A stretch of DNA of 8,969 bases. It comes from DASULA01 sp036278435. GTDB lineage: Bacteria; Actinomycetota; Actinomycetes; Mycobacteriales; DASULA01. The notes below the pieces were generated by a model that was given only the letters and a program-made list of their open reading frames with translations, had not been told where the DNA came from and did no database searches. The stretch is from positions 1 through 8,969 of the forward strand of contig DASULA010000417.1 in the NCBI GenBank assembly GCA_036278435.1, read 5' to 3'. A program made the translations under genes and the position numbers. The first letter of the stretch is position 1. The number at the start of each line of letters is the position of its first letter. This document shows, piece after piece, positions 1 to 5,110 of this stretch.

Positions 1-71
1 CTGCGGCGACTCTTCTGCCAGGCAAGCACCGAGAGCTCGCCCGCGGGGATGCCGTTGTGTGACTGGTACAT
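1..71 (-). CDS. DUF397-family protein, N-terminal part (runs off the left edge)
   Basis: Only the first 23 codons are present, read leftward from an ATG at 71-69. They read MYQSHNGIPAGELSVLAWQKSRR and the next codon starts AG. This matches the usual start of actinobacterial DUF397 proteins, in which a short leader ends in a W-x-K-S-x-R-S block followed by a conserved cysteine segment that here lies outside the window. A good Shine-Dalgarno sequence, GGAGA (82-78), stands six bases before the ATG. DUF397 proteins are about 60-80 residues, cytoplasmic, of poorly defined biochemical role, and are often encoded beside helix-turn-helix regulators of the WhiJ type in streptomycetes. No such regulator is visible on its upstream side here, so this gene seems to have its own promoter in the divergent region. 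The family call rests on a short recognisable stretch and an RBS, so it is probable, not certain. Confidence 0.72.
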   Translation of the reverse strand, partial: MYQSHNGIPAGELSVLAWQKSRR

Positions 72-143
72 CGGCTGTCTCCAAGCCCGTCGACCGGCAG
101 CCGCGTGTGTTCGGTGCGGTCGGCTGCGATCCCGTCGCCAAGG

Positions 144-167
144 GGTCGGGGAGCACGCTCCCCGACC
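144..167. repeat. Perfect inverted repeat, 10-bp arms, 4-base loop
   Basis: GGTCGGGGAG (144-153) pairs perfectly with CTCCCCGACC (158-167) around the loop CACG. The stem is almost all G-C and would be very stable in RNA. No T-run follows on either strand. It sits about 73 bases before the DUF397 start on the minus strand, so it could be in that mRNA's leader, an operator, or a terminator-like block between the divergent genes. The hairpin is seen directly; its function is unknown. Confidence 0.75.
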
Positions 168-202
168 GGGGGTCCACGCACGTCCGTCTGCACGTGCATC
201 GG

Positions 203-220
203 CTCTTGCTTCTGCAAGAG
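203..220. promoter_or_regulatory. Perfect inverted repeat, 7-bp arms, possible operator
   Basis: CTCTTGC (203-209) and GCAAGAG (214-220) form a perfect 18-base dyad around TTCT. It abuts the AT-richer patch with the GATAACG repeats and overlaps a TTGCTT that could act as a rightward -35. An 18-bp dyad beside a promoter is the usual form of a dimeric repressor site. I do not recognise the motif as the site of a specific regulator. Confidence 0.5.
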
Positions 221-243
221 ATAACGAGCATGATAACGCATAT
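220..243. repeat. Two 12-bp direct repeats starting GATAACG
   Basis: GATAACG occurs at 220-226 and again at 232-238, exactly 12 bases apart, giving two 12-base units (GATAACGAGCAT and GATAACGCATAT). The second unit runs into the palindrome GCATATGC (238-245). On the minus strand the same bases contain TATCAT, a reasonable actinobacterial -10. The spacing is close to one helical turn, which suits tandem protein binding. Two copies are too few to call iterons. Confidence 0.5.
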
Positions 244-395
244 GCATTTGTACGCGTCCGTGCACGCTTCGTGCCCACCCAGCGGGGCGCCCCCGCCAGA
301 TCCGACCGGCGAGCCGGCGGATCGGACGACCATGCACTCGCACCGGACCAGGCGGGATGCCGCCCGGACCGGCCGTTACTGACGGGTTACCCACG

Positions 396-1385
396 ATGGA
401 CACACTCACCGTCGCCACCCAGATGACCGCACTGGCCGGACTGTCCGGCCTGTTCGGCTTTGGTATGGCGTGGCGCTGGCGCCACCGGGCACACCGGGCG
501 GAGACCGAGGCCGGCGGGTTGCGTGCCGACCTGCTGGCCGAACGCCACGCCGCCCGCCACGACCCACTCACCGGCCTACCGAATCGGCGCGCCTTCCATC
601 AGATCGGCGCCGAACTGCTCGCCGACCCGGGCCGGACGCACGTGGTGGCCGCCGTGCTGGACCTGGACAACTTCAAACAGGTCAACGACAGCTACGGTCA
701 CGCCGTCGGCGACGAGGTGCTGGTCGCCATCGCCCGCCGGTTCGCCACCTTCGCCGGTTCTGACCTGGTTGCCCGTCTCGGCGGCGACGAGTTCGCCGGC
801 CTGCTGAGCTGCCCGCGGGTCGACGATCCCTGGTTACGGCAGGCTGGGCGGCGGCTGGCAACGATGCTGGCCGCGCCGGTGCCGATCAGCGGGGGCGCGG
901 TGGTCGTCACCGCGTCGGTGGGCCTGATTCCGGTCCACGCCTGCGCTGATCTGGACGCCATCCTGCGCCGCGCGGACGAGGCCATGTACCGGGCCAAGAC
1001 CCGCCCGGGCCGGGTCGCCCGCGGCGTCCTGGCCTTGGAAGACGCTGCCGACGCCGCTGACGCCGACGACGATCCGGTCTGCCATCTCGGCCTGCCGGCG
1101 GCCTCACCCGGCCCCTACCTGGAGGCCGTGCACGACATCGGTTCGTCTGACTTCCGCGACCCGGCGGACACCGACCGCGCGGTGGCGAGGGTGACCGTCC
1201 CACCAGGGGTGGTCAGGAACCTGGTGGACGTGCGGGCCGATCGCCGGCGTGCCGCCGAGGCGCGCGCCGGCGCGGACCCGCCCGCGGATGCCTCCGGTCG
1301 GGACGGGGGCGACCCGGTGCTGTCCGGCAGCCGGCCCGGAGCACTGGCCGCGGGCCGTTTCGACGACGCCAACCCACAACGATGA
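396..1385 (+). CDS. GGDEF-domain protein, probable diguanylate cyclase
   Basis: This 329-residue protein should make cyclic di-GMP from two GTP. A short hydrophobic stretch (about 11-27) precedes an Arg-rich segment and could be a membrane anchor. The GGDEF domain spans about 50-205. It begins with HDPLTGLPNRRAF (55-67) and has the metal-binding aspartates of VLDLDNFKQVND (D89, D91), the intact signature RLGGDEF (GGDEF at 129-133), and the closing RADEAMYRAK. The feedback I-site RxxD is broken: D123 is present but the arginine place is A120. The C-terminal 120 residues have no recognisable domain, with an Asp/Ala-rich run followed by Arg/Pro/Gly-rich sequence typical of disorder. ATG 396 was preferred over ATG 357 because MDTLTVATQM resembles the start of related actinomycete proteins as I recall them. 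Neither start has a good RBS. Its stop overlaps an ATG at 1382, and the following genes are closely packed. No sensor domain is present. Confidence 0.88.
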   Translation: MDTLTVATQMTALAGLSGLFGFGMAWRWRHRAHRAETEAGGLRADLLAERHAARHDPLTGLPNRRAFHQIGAELLADPGRTHVVAAVLDLDNFKQVNDSYGHAVGDEVLVAIARRFATFAGSDLVARLGGDEFAGLLSCPRVDDPWLRQAGRRLATMLAAPVPISGGAVVVTASVGLIPVHACADLDAILRRADEAMYRAKTRPGRVARGVLALEDAADAADADDDPVCHLGLPAASPGPYLEAVHDIGSSDFRDPADTDRAVARVTVPPGVVRNLVDVRADRRRAAEARAGADPPADASGRDGGDPVLSGSRPGALAAGRFDDANPQR

Positions 1386-1400
1386 TCCAGACGACGGCTC

Positions 1401-1407
1401 AGGAGGT
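1401..1407 (+). promoter_or_regulatory. Shine-Dalgarno AGGAGGT that sets the start of the 80-residue ORF
   Basis: AGGAGGT is a near-perfect complement to the 16S 3' end and lies four bases before GTG 1412. The frame is also open from ATG 1382, which overlaps the GGDEF stop, but this site argues for GTG 1412. It is also the best support that the downstream frame is translated at all. Confidence 0.7.
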
Positions 1408-1411
1408 AAGG

Positions 1412-1654
1412 GTGATCACGCACGCCGCCGACGTGCGCCGTAGCCGACCCGGACGGTTGATGCCGAGCGGAGCGCAGTTGACCGCGCCGCCGACGATGTC
1501 CCCACCCACCCGAAGGACAGTGCGGGGCGGATCCGCGCCCGGTGCCCGGAGTCGTCCGGCCACGGGCGATCCGGGCCGCCCGCCGATCAGGTCCGGCCGG
1601 GTGCGCCGCTACCCGGACCCGGCGCCCGCGCCGGGCGGGTCGGTGGGCGCGTGA
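1412..1654 (+). CDS. Small Arg/Pro-rich hypothetical protein (80 aa)
   Basis: I do not recognise this protein. It begins MITHAADVRRSRPGRLMPSG and continues as an Arg, Pro, Gly and Ser-rich sequence without hydrophobic segments, cysteines or a predicted fold, so it is probably disordered and basic. Evidence for translation comes from context. A near-perfect AGGAGGT precedes GTG 1412, the frame lies 26 bases after the GGDEF stop, and its own TGA (1652-1654) overlaps the ATG of the next gene (1654). Such stop-start overlap suggests translational coupling. A longer form from ATG 1382 would overlap the GGDEF stop as ATGA. The basic composition would suit nucleic-acid or membrane-surface binding, but this is speculation. 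It could also be a translated leader serving only the downstream gene. Confidence 0.5.
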   Translation: MITHAADVRRSRPGRLMPSGAQLTAPPTMSPPTRRTVRGGSAPGARSRPATGDPGRPPIRSGRVRRYPDPAPAPGGSVGA

Positions 1655-1854
1655 TGGCGGGGTGGCCGTGGGTCAGCCGGGAGGTCCGGCCCGGAGAGTG
1701 GCGGACCGGACCGTGGAAGCCGTGGGAGTCCACTTCGGTGCGTGCCGTGGTCGCCGTCGCCTGGACGGCCTGCGTGTGGTGGTTCACCGGCTCGGTGCTG
1801 CTGGCGGCACTCGCCGCCGGACTGGCCTGGTGGGTCTGGAAGGCCACCGACTGA
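1654..1854 (+). CDS. Small two-helix membrane protein (66 aa)
   Basis: The protein has a Trp-rich cytosolic-looking head containing WVSREVRPGEW and GPWKPWE. Two hydrophobic stretches follow, roughly residues 29-42 and 46-62, separated by WFTGS, with a short charged tail KATD. It therefore looks like a small inner-membrane hairpin. ATG 1654 was chosen because GGTGGG (1642-1647) lies six bases before it; GTG 1651, one codon earlier, is possible. It is translationally coupled to the preceding ORF through a one-base TGATG overlap. Small membrane proteins with such a head are, as I recall, encoded in conjugative integrative elements of actinomycetes, but I cannot assign a family or function. The three-gene order suggests it is made together with the GGDEF protein. 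Confidence 0.68.
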   Translation: MAGWPWVSREVRPGEWRTGPWKPWESTSVRAVVAVAWTACVWWFTGSVLLAALAAGLAWWVWKATD

Positions 1855-1898
1855 GCCGGTGACCGGGACCGGACCGGGCCGATCCGGGGCGGTGAGGT

Positions 1899-1945
1899 CG
1901 TGTCCGGTGGATTCTGAGATGCCCCGCTCGGGTCCACCGGACACG
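1899..1945. terminator. Likely bidirectional terminator between convergent genes
   Basis: CGTGTCCGGTGGA (1899-1911) pairs perfectly over 13 bp with TCCACCGGACACG (1933-1945). Two G-U pairs and one C-G pair can extend the stem inward to a loop of about 15 bases. It lies 44 bases after the small membrane protein stop and 8 bases after the enoyl-CoA hydratase family stop on the other strand. No T-run is present, as is common for actinobacterial hairpin terminators. Position and stability make termination in both directions the simplest reading. Confidence 0.7.
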
Positions 1946-1953
1946 CCCTCGCG

Positions 1954-2739
1954 TCAACGGGCGTGGAAGGTGGGTTTCCGCTTGGCCACGAAGGCGTCGG
2001 TCGCATCCCGGTGATCAGCGGTGGCCCCGAGCCTCAGTTGTGCGACGGCCTCGCGTTCCAGCGCCTCGGCCAGCGAGCACGACCAGGCCTGCACCAGCGA
2101 CTCCTTGATCGCCGCGTAGGCCAGGGTCGGGCCGGCGGCCAGTCGGGCGGCCAGCTCGTGCGCGGCGACCAGTACCCGGTCGTCGGGCACCACCGCGTTG
2201 ACCAGGCCCATGTCCAGGGCGTGCTGGGCGGCCAGCGGTTCGGCCAGCATGAGCAGTGCGGTGGCCCGGGCGTGGCCGACCAGCCTGGGCAGGGTCCAGG
2301 ACGCGCCGGAGTCGGCGGTCAGCCCGATGTTGGCGAACGCCAGCAGGAACTTCGAGCTCTCCCCGGCGATCCGGAAGTCCGCGGCGAACGCGAGCGAGGC
2401 GCCGGCCCCGGCCGCCATCCCGCCGACCGCGGCCACCACCGGCTTGGGCATCCCGGCGATGCTCAGCACGATCGGGTTGTAGTGCGCCCGCACCGTGTCC
2501 AGCGGGGTGCTGTCGCCGTGCAACCCCTCGACGTGTTCGCGTAGGTCCTGGCCCACGCAGAAGGCCCGGCCCTGCCCGGCCAGCACCACCGCCCGCACCG
2601 CGTCGTCGCCGGCCGCGTCGGTCAGGGCCGCCAGCAGTGCCTCCTTCAACTCGGTGGACAGCGAGTTCAGCGACTCGGGCCGGTTCAGGGTGAGGGTCGC
2701 CACACCGTCGCTGTGGTCGACGAACAGCGTCTCGGTCAA
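1954..2739 (-). CDS. Enoyl-CoA hydratase/isomerase family protein, PaaG-like
   Basis: This 261-residue crotonase-fold protein should act on acyl-CoA thioesters in the cytoplasm. Oxyanion-hole segments are visible at GRAFCVGQDL (57-66) and GMAAGAGASL (107-116), and the C-terminus has the family's DAFVAKRKP ending. Both glutamates of a classical hydratase (E144 and E164 of the rat mitochondrial enzyme) are replaced here, by S115 and F135. Instead D143 lies in TADSGAS, matching the catalytic aspartate of PaaG-type isomerases (PDSGG). A ring-oxepin or 2,3-/3,4-enoyl-CoA isomerase-like reaction is thus more likely than plain hydration. TTG 2739 was chosen because GGGAGG (2750-2745) stands five bases before it and the homologous sequence starts there. 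The open frame continues to 2979 but that part is not conserved-looking. No other paa genes are adjacent, so the substrate is open. Confidence 0.92.
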   Translation of the reverse strand: MTETLFVDHSDGVATLTLNRPESLNSLSTELKEALLAALTDAAGDDAVRAVVLAGQGRAFCVGQDLREHVEGLHGDSTPLDTVRAHYNPIVLSIAGMPKPVVAAVGGMAAGAGASLAFAADFRIAGESSKFLLAFANIGLTADSGASWTLPRLVGHARATALLMLAEPLAAQHALDMGLVNAVVPDDRVLVAAHELAARLAAGPTLAYAAIKESLVQAWSCSLAEALEREAVAQLRLGATADHRDATDAFVAKRKPTFHAR

Positions 2740-2744
2740 GGGGG

Positions 2745-2750
2745 CCTCCC
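2745..2750 (-). promoter_or_regulatory. Shine-Dalgarno GGGAGG deciding a TTG start
   Basis: Read on the minus strand, GGGAGG is followed after five C residues by TTG 2739. This sets the start of the crotonase-family gene, which otherwise could be extended 80 codons upstream by its open frame. Confidence 0.65.
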
Positions 2751-2766
2751 GGGGTTCGCCCGAACA

Positions 2767-2790
2767 TGACGTCCAACCTGACGTACCGCC
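2767..2790. repeat. Two 12-bp direct repeats beginning TGACGT
   Basis: TGACGT occurs at 2767-2772 and 2779-2784. The two 12-base units agree at 9 positions. They lie 28 bases upstream of the crotonase-family start, in the divergent region shared with DUF3117, where an operator would act on the leftward gene. No regulator is identified. Confidence 0.4.
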
Positions 2791-2825
2791 CGACAGTAGA
2801 TGAGCCCGGCCGCCGATGAGTATGG

Positions 2826-2873
2826 CCGGACCGAAGGCGTTCCGGACCGTTGGGTTTCCGGATCCATGCCCGA
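2826..2873. repeat. Three 16-bp-spaced CCGGA repeats in the divergent promoter region
   Basis: CCGGA starts at 2826, 2842 and 2858, exactly 16 bases apart each time. The first two 16-base units agree at 12 positions and share CCGGACCG; the third is more degenerate. TTCCGGA itself recurs at 2840-2846 and 2856-2862. The array sits midway between the divergent crotonase-family and DUF3117 genes. It may be a regulator-binding array or chance in GC-rich DNA. Confidence 0.35.
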
Positions 2874-2968
2874 TGCGGGACAATGATCCAGTCGATGCTC
2901 TTCGCGGCACGCGGACGGCATCGACCTGGTGGATGAGATCATGAACGGGGATCGGCAGGGATCCCGCT

Positions 2969-2976
2969 GGAGGAGG
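2969..2976 (+). promoter_or_regulatory. Strong Shine-Dalgarno GGAGGAGG of the DUF3117 gene
   Basis: GGAGGAGG lies five bases before ATG 2982. It supports the first of two in-frame methionines (2982, not 2991) as start. Confidence 0.75.
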
Positions 2977-2981
2977 CACGT

Positions 2982-3149
2982 ATGGCGGCGATGAAGCCGC
3001 GGACGGGCGATGGTCCGCTCGAGGTCACCAAGGAGGGACGGGGCATCGTGATGCGCGTTCCCCTGGAGGGCGGCGGACGGCTCGTCGTCGAGATGTCGGT
3101 CGACGAGGCGAACGCGCTCGGTGACGCGCTGAAATCCGCCGCGGGCTGA
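2982..3149 (+). CDS. DUF3117 family small conserved protein (55 aa)
   Basis: The product begins MAAMKPRTGDGPLEVTKEGR and continues through GIVMRVPLEGGGRLVVEMSVDEANALGDAL, ending KSAAG. This is the whole DUF3117 family at its usual length, and the sequence is nearly the same as the homologue I recall from Mycobacterium tuberculosis (Rv1211). The family is small, soluble and highly conserved across Actinobacteria. The mycobacterial member has been described as calmodulin-like, but no EF-hand loop can be seen here, so I do not transfer that role. The start is fixed by GGAGGAGG. The gene is divergent from the crotonase-family gene across 242 bases. A short hairpin overlaps its stop, suggesting a monocistronic message. 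In M. tuberculosis the gene also lies beside glycogen genes (glgA, glgC), as here with pepA between. Confidence 0.93.
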   Translation: MAAMKPRTGDGPLEVTKEGRGIVMRVPLEGGGRLVVEMSVDEANALGDALKSAAG

Positions 3150-3168
3150 CCGCCCTGCGTAGGGGCGG
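3150..3168 (+). terminator. Short GC hairpin directly after the DUF3117 stop
   Basis: CCGCCC (3150-3155) pairs with GGGCGG (3163-3168) around a 7-base loop, starting on the base after the TGA. No T-run follows. It is the only terminator-like structure after DUF3117. It is modest in length, so the call is tentative. Confidence 0.4.
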
Positions 3169-3516
3169 GGTCACCGACACCCGCCCGGAATGGTCTGATC
3201 CACACCGGGCTGTCGCGGGAGGCGAGGGCATGCGGCGTCGCCCGGTGCCGAGCGGTGTCGCATGGTGTCGCGTGACCGGCGGCGGGCCACCCGGTTGTCC
3301 GGTTCGTCCGGTGACGGCCGGTCGGATGGGTGGCCCGTTCGCCGGTTTGTCGCCCGGTCCGTCGACGAGCCGGCGCCCGTGCTGTCCTCGGGCGGTGCTC
3401 GCCGGGTTCGCTCGGAGATCCGGGCCACCGGTCGGTGGGCCGGATGCCGCGCGGCAGGCCGCGCCCCGAACTCCGCACGTGCCTCATCGGATCCACCCTC
3501 AGCGGGGGAGTAGCCC
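3150..3516. other. Gap before pepA without a convincing gene
   Basis: These 367 bases hold the short hairpin above and no gene I can support. Two plus frames are open. The one at 3230-3535 has a good GGGAGG seven bases before its ATG but would give an Arg/Pro/Gly/Cys-rich product that overlaps pepA. The one at 3262-3513 ends three bases before the pepA ATG. Neither product resembles a known protein. The stretch also has short repeats: GGTGTCGC twice 10 bases apart (3254-3271) and several CCGGT copies at 8-10 base spacing around 3290-3330. It probably holds the pepA promoter and a leader, but no clear -10 was found. Confidence 0.5.
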
Positions 3517-5052
3517 ATGCTGTCCGTCGCACTGATCGACCGTGCCGGCACGCCGGCCGCAGTGGCGGTGCCGGTGCACCCGGACCCCAGCGGCCCGGCC
3601 CGGCCGGGTGCCGGTGCCGGGACGGTGCCGGCCGACCTGCCCGCGTTCCTCGCCGAGGTCCGCGCGAGCGGGGAGGCCGGCCGGGTGGACGTGCTGCCAC
3701 TGCCCGGGCGGCGTCCGCACACGGTGTACCTGGTCGGGGTCGGTGTCGGCGGTCCCGGTGATCTGCGCCGGGCCGGTGCCGCCATGGTCCGGGCCGCCAT
3801 CGGCCGTCCCGGCGGCGCGCGCCGGCTGGTGTGCTGGCTCGGGCATGGTGCCGGGCCCGAGGAGGTCCGGGCACTGGCCGAGTCGGCCATGCTCGCCTCG
3901 TACGCGTTCAGCCGCGCGGCCCGGACCGAACCGTCGACGCTGCGCGAGGTCGCGCTCGTTTCCGACGGCGCCGGCGGGCACCCCGACTCGCTGGAGTGGG
4001 CCCGGGCCGCGGCCGGGGCGACCGCACTGGCCCGGGACCTGGCCAACACGCCGTCGCTGGACAAGTCCCCGGCCTGGCTGGCCCGCCAGGCCGAGCGGGA
4101 GTTGCGCGGTCCCGGACTGACCGTGACGATCCGGGACGAACGACAGTTGGCGGCCGAGGGGTTCGGTGGGATCCTGGCCGTCGGCGGGGGTTCGGCCCGA
4201 CCGCCCCGGCTGATCGAGGCGCGGTATGCCCCGCGCGGGGCCCGCTCCGGGCACGTCGTCCTGGTCGGCAAGGGCATCACCTTTGACACCGGTGGCCTGT
4301 CACTGAAACCGAACGACGGCATGATCGCGATGAAGACCGACATGGCCGGCGGCGCCGTGGTGTTGGCGGCGGTCGCCGGGGCGGCCCGGTTGCGGCTGCC
4401 GGTGCGGGTCACCGCCCTGGTGCCGGCTGCGGAGAACCACGTCTCGGGGGGCTCCTACCGTCCCGGTGACGTGATCCGACACTACGGCGGGCGCACCACC
4501 GAGGTGCTCAACACAGATGCGGAGGGCCGGCTGGTGCTGGCCGACGCGCTGGCCTACGCCGTCGCGCGGCTGCGGCCGGACGCGCTGGTGGACGTGGCCA
4601 CCCTCACCGGCGCCGTGCGGATGGCTCTGGGCACCCGCACCGCCGGCCTGTTCAGCACCGACGACGCCCTGGCCGACCGGCTGCGCCTGGCCGGTGAGGC
4701 GACCGGTGAGCAACTGTGGCGGATGCCACTGACCGAGGACTACCTGCCACTGCTGGACTCGGCCGTGGCCGACGCGGTGAACTCCGCCGGCAACCCCGGC
4801 GCGATCACCGCCGCGCTGTTCCTGCGCCCGTTCACCGGGACGGCGGCCTGGGCCCACCTGGACGTGGCCGGCACGGGCCGGGCCGCCGCCGACGACGGTG
4901 AGCTCACCCGGGGCGCCACCGGGTTCGGGGTCCGCACGTTGCTCCGTTACCTTCAGTGGCGGGCCGCTCAGGGTCACCGGGACCCGGACACGCCGGAGGG
5001 CGTCGGCGGGTCGGCGGACGGCTCGCCGGCCGGGACACGTACGGGTGCTTGA
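3517..5052 (+). CDS. pepA: Leucyl aminopeptidase, peptidase family M17
   Basis: This 511-residue cytosolic enzyme removes N-terminal amino acids from peptides using two metal ions. The weakly conserved N-terminal domain takes up about 1-165. The catalytic domain follows with GKGITFDTGGLSLKP (251-265), KTDMAGGA (273-280) and the family signature NTDAEGRL (332-339). Metal ligands by alignment with E. coli PepA are K252, D257, D275, D334 and E336, and the catalytic pair is K264 and R338. All are present with near-identical spacing. The start ATG has GGGGGAG (3504-3510) six bases upstream. Length is normal for the family (about 500). An extra 25-residue Gly/Asp/Ser-rich tail follows the last conserved helix. 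It is followed by glgC after 58 bases, but a probable separate glgC promoter means the two need not be one operon. A hexameric assembly is usual for the family. Confidence 0.97.
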   Translation: MLSVALIDRAGTPAAVAVPVHPDPSGPARPGAGAGTVPADLPAFLAEVRASGEAGRVDVLPLPGRRPHTVYLVGVGVGGPGDLRRAGAAMVRAAIGRPGGARRLVCWLGHGAGPEEVRALAESAMLASYAFSRAARTEPSTLREVALVSDGAGGHPDSLEWARAAAGATALARDLANTPSLDKSPAWLARQAERELRGPGLTVTIRDERQLAAEGFGGILAVGGGSARPPRLIEARYAPRGARSGHVVLVGKGITFDTGGLSLKPNDGMIAMKTDMAGGAVVLAAVAGAARLRLPVRVTALVPAAENHVSGGSYRPGDVIRHYGGRTTEVLNTDAEGRLVLADALAYAVARLRPDALVDVATLTGAVRMALGTRTAGLFSTDDALADRLRLAGEATGEQLWRMPLTEDYLPLLDSAVADAVNSAGNPGAITAALFLRPFTGTAAWAHLDVAGTGRAAADDGELTRGATGFGVRTLLRYLQWRAAQGHRDPDTPEGVGGSADGSPAGTRTGA

Positions 5053-5098
5053 TCGTTCCGGACACCCGGTAGCCGGGGCGACCGGCGCCGTCACCGAT

Positions 5099-5104
5099 TA
5101 GGGT
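5099..5104 (+). promoter_or_regulatory. Candidate -10 of glgC, compatible with a leaderless mRNA
   Basis: TAGGGT fits the actinobacterial -10 pattern TAnnnT and ends six bases before ATG 5111. Transcription would begin at or next to the A of the ATG, the classic leaderless arrangement. No recognisable -35 is seen at the right distance. The AGGG inside the same motif could instead act as a weak ribosome binding site seven bases before the ATG, so the two readings compete. Confidence 0.45.
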
Positions 5105-5110
5105 CGTGGC

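Larger units (their letters stand above)
72..395. other. Divergent intergenic control region
   Basis: These 324 bases separate the leftward DUF397 gene from the rightward GGDEF gene. Open frames cross the region on the plus strand (49-426 and 59-382). Their products are Arg/Ala/Pro-rich without recognisable domains, and neither has a ribosome binding site, so I regard it as non-coding. It holds two perfect hairpins (144-167 and 203-220) and a patch at about 219-252 that is clearly richer in A and T than the rest of the window. That patch contains a repeated GATAACG and the palindrome GCATATGC (238-245). Such a patch in very GC-rich DNA is where promoters and operators are expected. A leftward TATCAT (235-230) and a rightward TTGCTT (206-211) are possible promoter elements, but no full consensus pair is seen. 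Confidence 0.6.

Noticed and set aside
357..395. Earlier ATG start for the GGDEF gene
   Set aside because: The G-rich sequence abuts the ATG with no spacing, and the added 13 residues look unlike a protein start. ATG 396 better matches related proteins as recalled. It remains possible.
49..426. Two overlapping plus-strand open frames (49-426 and 59-382) across the left intergenic region
   Set aside because: Both lack a ribosome site and recognisable domains. They cross hairpins and an AT-rich control patch, and overlap a better supported minus-strand DUF397 start and the GGDEF start.
1047..1082. Asp/Ala-rich codon repeats in the GGDEF tail
   Set aside because: A short imperfect GACGCC-type repeat within a coding tail; likely ordinary low complexity in GC-rich DNA.
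1..1953. Whole left part called as an integrative conjugative element
   Set aside because: No integrase, replication initiator, transfer gene or attachment site is visible. Resemblance of the small genes to element cargo is recalled only, so it is kept as a hypothesis.
1587..2006. Minus-strand open frames opposite the small membrane protein
   Set aside because: Antisense frames of GC-rich DNA. Products are Pro/Thr/Arg-rich, without a ribosome site or motif, and cross the 1899-1945 hairpin.
2740..2979. 80-codon upstream extension of the crotonase-family gene
   Set aside because: The extension is not crotonase-like and runs through the divergent promoter region. GGGAGG five bases before TTG 2739 sets a better start.
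3171..4412. 413-codon minus-strand open frame opposite pepA
   Set aside because: It mirrors pepA, whose catalytic residues are all intact. The antisense product is Arg/Pro/Ala/Ser low-complexity sequence.
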